Shown: positions 60,101 to 64,000 of the stretch, piece by piece | Layout of the letters: each line of letters opens with the position of its first letter | Position numbering within the stretch: the stretch's first letter is position 1 | Source of the DNA: Gibbula magus | Lineage: Eukaryota > Mollusca > Gastropoda > Trochida > Trochidae | Direction: 5' to 3' | Assembly (NCBI GenBank): GCA_936450465.1 | Contig: OW388297.1 | Location: 49,387,630-49,451,629 of the forward strand | Length of the DNA stretch: 64,000 bases | The notes under the pieces: generated by a model | Told to the model about the DNA's origin: nothing | The model's database searches: none | The model's input: the letters and a program-made list of their open reading frames with translations, nothing else | Translations under genes and position numbers: made by a program

Positions 60101-63100
60101 AATAATATAAACTTGTTAAATTATCATATATCATGCTTGTTTAGTTCCAATTGATGTGGGGAACATGCGGTTATATCAATTTTTAGAAATATTTACTGCA
60201 TTAAAACTAGTTTTTAAAGTATTCATTTGCATTACAATATGAAAATCAAATTAAAAATTAAACCATTAATGATACCGTAATCCCTAATTATATGTTCGTT
60301 AACTTTAAAACCACTTCAAAAATTACAAATCTCAGGTAGTGGGAAGGCCTGGTTTAAAAGGGGCAAAGGGAGATAACTCTAATCTCCTTACCTCGACATG
60401 GGTCATTCTGTTCCAGGAACTCTTCAAGAGTGACCCATCCTCCGCCCACTCTGACCATCACACAGCTGTTGAGGAATCTGACCATCCGGACCTTTTCGGT
60501 CTCGCCGAACTGGACAACATAATTTCAAATTTTATTTTAATATTTGATAATGATTTGATATAGTGTTAAAATCGTGGACAAGAAATGAGGAATGAGAAAT
60601 GGTTGACACGTTCGTGAACGACCCATAAAGTGTGTAGATCTTAATTAGTAATTTTGTAATGTAAACACATCATGATAATATGTTTCATATAACTTGGTCG
60701 TTCAAAGCATGGCCGATATTTTGATACAAATTCTTACAAATCAAAGTATATATTCTTATTTCGGCTTCAAAAGAGTTTGTCGTTTTATGGTCGATAGTTT
60801 GATATTAAAGAAACACAAATCTTGAATATAAACCGAAGTAATCGTGTATTTTATAATTTCATTAAAAATATTTGCTGTGCAATAAACAATTATTGTGTGT
60901 GAAGTGATTAAAAAATGTTTCTCGTGACAAAACTGAACTGACCGCACAAATTAACCAAATACAAATGGAGGATATGTTATATCAGGGGCTTGTCCAGATA
61001 GTTTTAGATATCAGCTAAATTATTAATGAGAAATCCCTATATACACAGTAAAGGATTTGCAGAATATTCCCTTGACGTTACAGAAGCAGATATTGCACCT
61101 TTATTGCAAAAGAAATATAAAATAACCATTGAAAAGTACATAATACATTTCCACGGTACAACCAGAGAGTGATTGTGAAGGTAATATGTAACAAAAGAAT
61201 TCCAAATTTCAAATGAACCATGCAAGTTTAATTCGTGCACCAAAACATTTCGGAAATCATGAAAATTGTCTTTGAAACCACAAACCATGCAAGAGTATCA
61301 CAGCAAAGTGTTGGAAAAACGTGATTAATATTTTATTACACATTTGTCTCACCCTGTTCTTATTCAGCTTGTCCCCAAACTAAAACATCATTTTGAAAAA
61401 TAAAATTTAAACTGATTTTTTAAATATAGCAAAATAAACAAACAAAATCCATTTAATTTTTAACTGTTTAAAAAGAAAACAAAATTTGATAAGGGGATTT
61501 GAACTCGTCCGGTTCTTGAACATTGAGTTCAAGAAGGAATGACTTTTGGTCGGAGTTATCTACCTTGTATTTTCCTTCGTCTATGAATTCCGCCCTAAAC
61601 TGGTGTCGACATTGACATGAAGAAACTTCTCGCTCAATCTCGTCGTGGATAATCTCAACATCAGACTTCGATCTGTTTGCAGCCTTTGCACGTGCAGATT
61701 TGTTCTGTAATATCATATACATATATATTAAATTTACTTTGGACAAACTTTTTTATTTAGCGTAAAGAAATATATACGCTAAAACAAATCATTGCAAAAT
61801 AAACCAGTGATGAAAAACATTAATATCAATCAAAATTCTTTATTTTACTTTGATATTTTTTAATTTCACATCTTAGGAAGACAAAATACATTGACATTAT
61901 TTGAAATGAATGTAAATATTTTATAATTTTAAAAATAAACTTTACTTTTTAAATAACAATAAGTTTGTAATTTTATTTACCTTTTCTGGTTTGAGAGCAT
62001 CGATAAATTCTTTATATTGCATATATCCTCTCTTGTCAAATATATCGAACACTGCATTTAATTCAGTCTTGTTTGTTGGAAACTCTGTAAAATAAAAAGA
62101 AAGCAATTTGAATGTGGGGTTTGTCAAACCATATTAAAAACGTATTTAATCACTGACATCACTTTTTACAAATTCAGACAACGCAACGCTTGAATGCCAT
62201 ATGTTGTCAGTTGAAGGCTGTATCATGTGGTTTGAAAGAAACATAGCAAATTGAACAAACCGCTAACAAATTTGACCGACAAATTAGATGGACGACATAA
62301 TTTTTAACAGAATTGAAGTGCAAGATACAGCAATTGAACATATATAAAAAAAAGAAATGTTAATATACGTTACAGCGTTTATTTTGACAATCTACATTTA
62401 GAATTACAATTATATGGTACCAAAGAGTGACATATATTGACACATTCTCAGATTTATAACCCTGATAATTTCTACATCAATATAAGCTATTCATCTAAGA
62501 ACATAATCAATGGATGATCATTTTTTAAATAATTACTTGATTTCATCATTCCAATCACAAATTCATCTCGTGTCACACAACCGTCGCAGTCCCTATCTTG
62601 ACGACGGAAGAAATCTGTGATTCGGAATTTCTTGGCCTTGATCCAATTTAAGTACCTCTGTCTCCAAAGGTCAAAGTTGAAGTTCTTGAAACTCTCCAGC
62701 TAAAACACAAATTAATTTTGAAGAAGCAACTCAGATTGGATTGTTCGTGGATTCAACATTATAATGCATGATTTCCTTCTTCATAATGATTTTCTTCTTA
62801 TGAAGAAACGTTTTTTTTCTCCATTTTTTTTTCTATGTTAAGACCATTAGTGCTTTGAGAACTGGAAACATGTACCATATTTGGTGACATGCCTTCAGAT
62901 CCAATGCCAATTAATATCGAAATGCAAAAATATTAGACGAATGGAAAGAAATACGCAGAATATACACGAATATAGGTAACCATAGGGGAATGAATAATTA
63001 ATAATAAACTGGAAATATATATGTGTGGGATTTTTCAATTTTTATCATTGATTTTGTTATCAGTACGTCAATGAATAAATAGATTATTCATAACCAAAAA

Positions 63101-63969
63101 AATTAATATAATCCCTAACTGCTTTTGCCAAGAATATGTAAATCCAAATTAACTATTTGTAACTCTTGCTGGCATTAGAATATGTACAATTTTAAAACTA
63201 AGAGATACAAGCATCCCAATCAAAGCATATTTCGGAAGAGTTAATACAACAATAAGAGAATCCATATCTTAGAATCTCCAATAGTGACACAAATTCTGGA
63301 AAATTGGTCAGTGAAAATTTAAAGCTCAATCCGGGTTCTCACCTCCAGGAGTGTATCATTTGCATCCTGGAGTTGCTTCTTCCGGTCTACCGACATCCGC
63401 CATACTGTCCGCCATTTGTTTTGCAACGCCGCCACTCTTGGGTTGTATCCATCTACCTCATTCAGTCGCATGTTACTGTAATAGAGTTGCATGGTGTAAA
63501 CTTGGCTACTCCAATGTATACTGTATGTGAGCAATGCGTGATTGTCATGACTGTTTTTTTATTCGTATGCTATTATGGTAAACAATGTCAACAAATCTCA
63601 GTCATGTTTTAGATGATTGAATAATTTTTATATTTACTTTTGACAATTGTGTTCTAATGTTGTGTTCACGTAATCAATAATAAAACGCAAATTCAGTAAT
63701 ACACGTGAATGTTGATATACACGATGAAAGTAGATCCAAGGAGTGAGAAAGGAAATCAAAGATCTGAGGTAAGTTTATACGATGAGAAGTGTCGTTTGTA
63801 TAATTCGTTATGCTAAATAAATTCTTATGGTGTCAAATGAAGTTTTGACTGTAAAAATGCTAATCCCAACCAACCTGCCAAAGTTACGATTTGCTTTGGT
63901 TTCACTGTTCACCAGTTTCGTCAGTCTTTCAGCATCTGCATTCTTACTCGTAACTTCCTCGTGGAATTC
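56803..63969 (-). CDS. MACF1: Spectraplakin (MACF1/dystonin/Shot family), last eight coding exons; 5' part lies outside the window
   Basis: A giant cytolinker joining actin to microtubules; only the C-terminal 425 residues are here. Exons in transcript order: 63969-63875, 63475-63343, 62699-62537, 62084-61981, 61704-61564, 60509-60392, 59422-59258 and 57161-56803. They sum to 1278 nt and every junction phase agrees. Domains (fragment numbering): end of the spectrin-repeat rod with Y-N-P-R-V and K-W-R-T-V-W (1-90), EF-hand pair (100-160), GAS2/GAR domain (about 188-251) with C-Q-C, V-R-V-G-G-G-W and N-D-P-C-R, then a Ser/Arg/Thr/Pro/Gly-rich tail (252-425) that in this family binds microtubules and EB1. 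The exact plus-end SxIP motif is not seen. Invertebrates usually have one such gene, so MACF1 versus DST cannot be assigned. Confidence 0.94.
57537..57583 (+). repeat. Short tandem repeat, about 2.5-3 units of 20 bp
   Basis: The unit GTCAATGATAAAGTGAT is repeated with almost no change. Confidence 0.85.
58138..58410. repeat. Inverted-repeat-bounded cluster of GGTTGCAAC tandem repeats
   Basis: An imperfect terminal pair (AAAAACACTACGT near 58140, ACGTAGTGTT near 58397-58406) encloses six to seven units of roughly 25-32 bp built on TTGCAACA..CAAAAACTGG. It lies in the intron between spectraplakin exons G and H. Possibly a small DNA transposon with a tandem core. Confidence 0.6.
59258..59422 (-). 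CDS. MACF1: Spectraplakin exon G (start of C-terminal tail), symmetric 165-nt exon
   Basis: Acceptor TTCCACAG|CA, donor TTCAG|GTACAC. With the carried base it reads [18 protein letters not shown], matching the conserved GRTNxxLRxxxxLxDG block that follows GAS2 in spectraplakins. A basic Ser/Pro stretch follows ([12 protein letters not shown]). The exon is phase 1 at both ends, so skipping it would keep the frame. A tempting closer acceptor at 59384 also keeps phase but would lose the conserved block. Confidence 0.88.
60392..60509 (-). CDS. MACF1: Spectraplakin exon F (second half of GAS2 domain)
   Basis: Acceptor TTGTCCAG|TTC, donor CGAG|GTAAGG. Encodes [29 protein letters not shown] and N-D-P-C-R, the most conserved part of GAS2 domains, completing the exon E half (K-Y-K then F-G). 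The long open frame on the opposite strand here is a shadow. Confidence 0.95.
61564..61704 (-). CDS. MACF1: Spectraplakin exon E (first half of GAS2 domain)
   Basis: Acceptor ATTACAG|AAC, donor TACAAG|GTAGAT. Encodes a basic linker ([11 protein letters not shown]), then [18 protein letters not shown], the zinc-binding start of the GAS2/GAR domain, ending G-K-Y-K. The open frame continuing past the donor is intron. Confidence 0.93.
61981..62084 (-). CDS. MACF1: Spectraplakin exon D (second EF-hand, shortened loop)
   Basis: Acceptor TTTTACAG|AG, donor AAG|GTAAAT. Encodes [35 protein letters not shown], collinear with the second EF-hand of the family. The loop is two residues shorter than the usual twelve and lacks the middle Asp ligands, so this hand probably does not bind calcium. 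Confidence 0.92.
62537..62699 (-). CDS. MACF1: Spectraplakin exon C (first EF-hand)
   Basis: Acceptor TTTTAG|CTG, donor TCAA|GTAATT. Encodes [12 protein letters not shown] and D-F-F-R-R-Q followed by the 12-residue loop [12 protein letters not shown]. Positions 1, 3, 5 and 12 are intact, so calcium binding is expected. It ends M-M-K-S plus one base of the next Lys codon. Confidence 0.94.
63343..63475 (-). CDS. MACF1: Spectraplakin exon B (last spectrin repeat)
   Basis: Acceptor ATTACAG|T, donor GAG|GTGAGA. Encodes [14 protein letters not shown] and [19 protein letters not shown], the highly conserved block that closes the rod just before the EF-hands in spectraplakins. Confidence 0.93.
63875..63969 (-). 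CDS. MACF1: Spectraplakin exon A (spectrin-repeat helix)
   Basis: Acceptor TTTTAAG|GAA, donor GGCAG|GTTGGT. Encodes [19 protein letters not shown], a charged helix of the last spectrin-like repeat, and leaves two bases for a Ser codon. It is the most 5' exon visible; the transcript continues off the right end of the window. Confidence 0.85.
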
Positions 63970-64000
63970 CTTAAAAGAATAAAACAAACACACATTTAGT

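Larger units (their letters stand above)
59423..63342 (-). other. Spectraplakin introns between exons B and G
   Basis: Introns at 59423-60391, 60510-61563, 61705-61980, 62085-62536 and 62700-63342, with a further one at 63476-63874. All are GT...AG on the - strand and AT-rich, and I recognise no element or nested gene in them. Confidence 0.8.

Noticed and set aside
60339..60563. 74-codon + strand frame
   Set aside because: Antisense shadow of the GAS2 exon.

Overview
The window reads as nuclear DNA of an animal, most likely a marine mollusc and probably a bivalve. It is AT-rich, almost gene-free over its first 37 kb, and has short exons separated by GT...AG introns. It is full of short non-autonomous DNA transposons, tRNA-derived SINE-like copies and tandem-repeat elements. 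The bivalve call is an inference from the style of the repeats; the sequence itself proves only a metazoan. I see no prokaryotic operon, no CRISPR array and no recognisable viral gene.

Two protein-coding genes can be read with confidence, and they converge. On the + strand (36955-46153) is a complete nine-exon inositol-1,4,5-trisphosphate 3-kinase of 461 residues. Every splice phase closes, and all core catalytic motifs are present. Its first exon encodes an unusual N-terminus with a predicted myristoylation/palmitoylation signal and two CxxC pairs. On the - strand (63969 down to 56803) are the last eight coding exons of a spectraplakin (MACF1/dystonin/Shot family). They encode the end of the spectrin-repeat rod, an EF-hand pair, the GAS2 microtubule-binding domain and the Ser/Arg/Thr/Pro-rich tail with its stop codon. 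The rest of that gene lies beyond the right edge. The last two spectraplakin exons are read in frames other than the longest open frame at those places, and the phases of all eight exons agree.

Layout. 1-36954: intergenic, or intron of an unseen gene, with dense repeats and no supported exon. 36955-46153: IP3 3-kinase; its 5 kb first intron holds a large tandem-repeat element and a TTAA-flanked MITE, and a (TTTA)43 microsatellite abuts the 3' splice site of exon 3. 46154-56800: 3' flanks of both genes, a foldback MITE with a 10-bp target duplication, Tc1/mariner relics and further repeats. 56803-63969: spectraplakin C-terminal exons and introns.

The two genes have no obvious functional link beyond both acting at the calcium/cytoskeleton interface. 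The kinase turns the calcium-releasing messenger IP3 into IP4, and the spectraplakin links actin to microtubules. The most interesting observations are the acylated, cysteine-paired kinase N-terminus, the microsatellite that serves as a splice-acceptor tract, a shortened second EF-hand loop in the spectraplakin, and several well-delimited MITE families, two with intact 9-10 bp target-site duplications.
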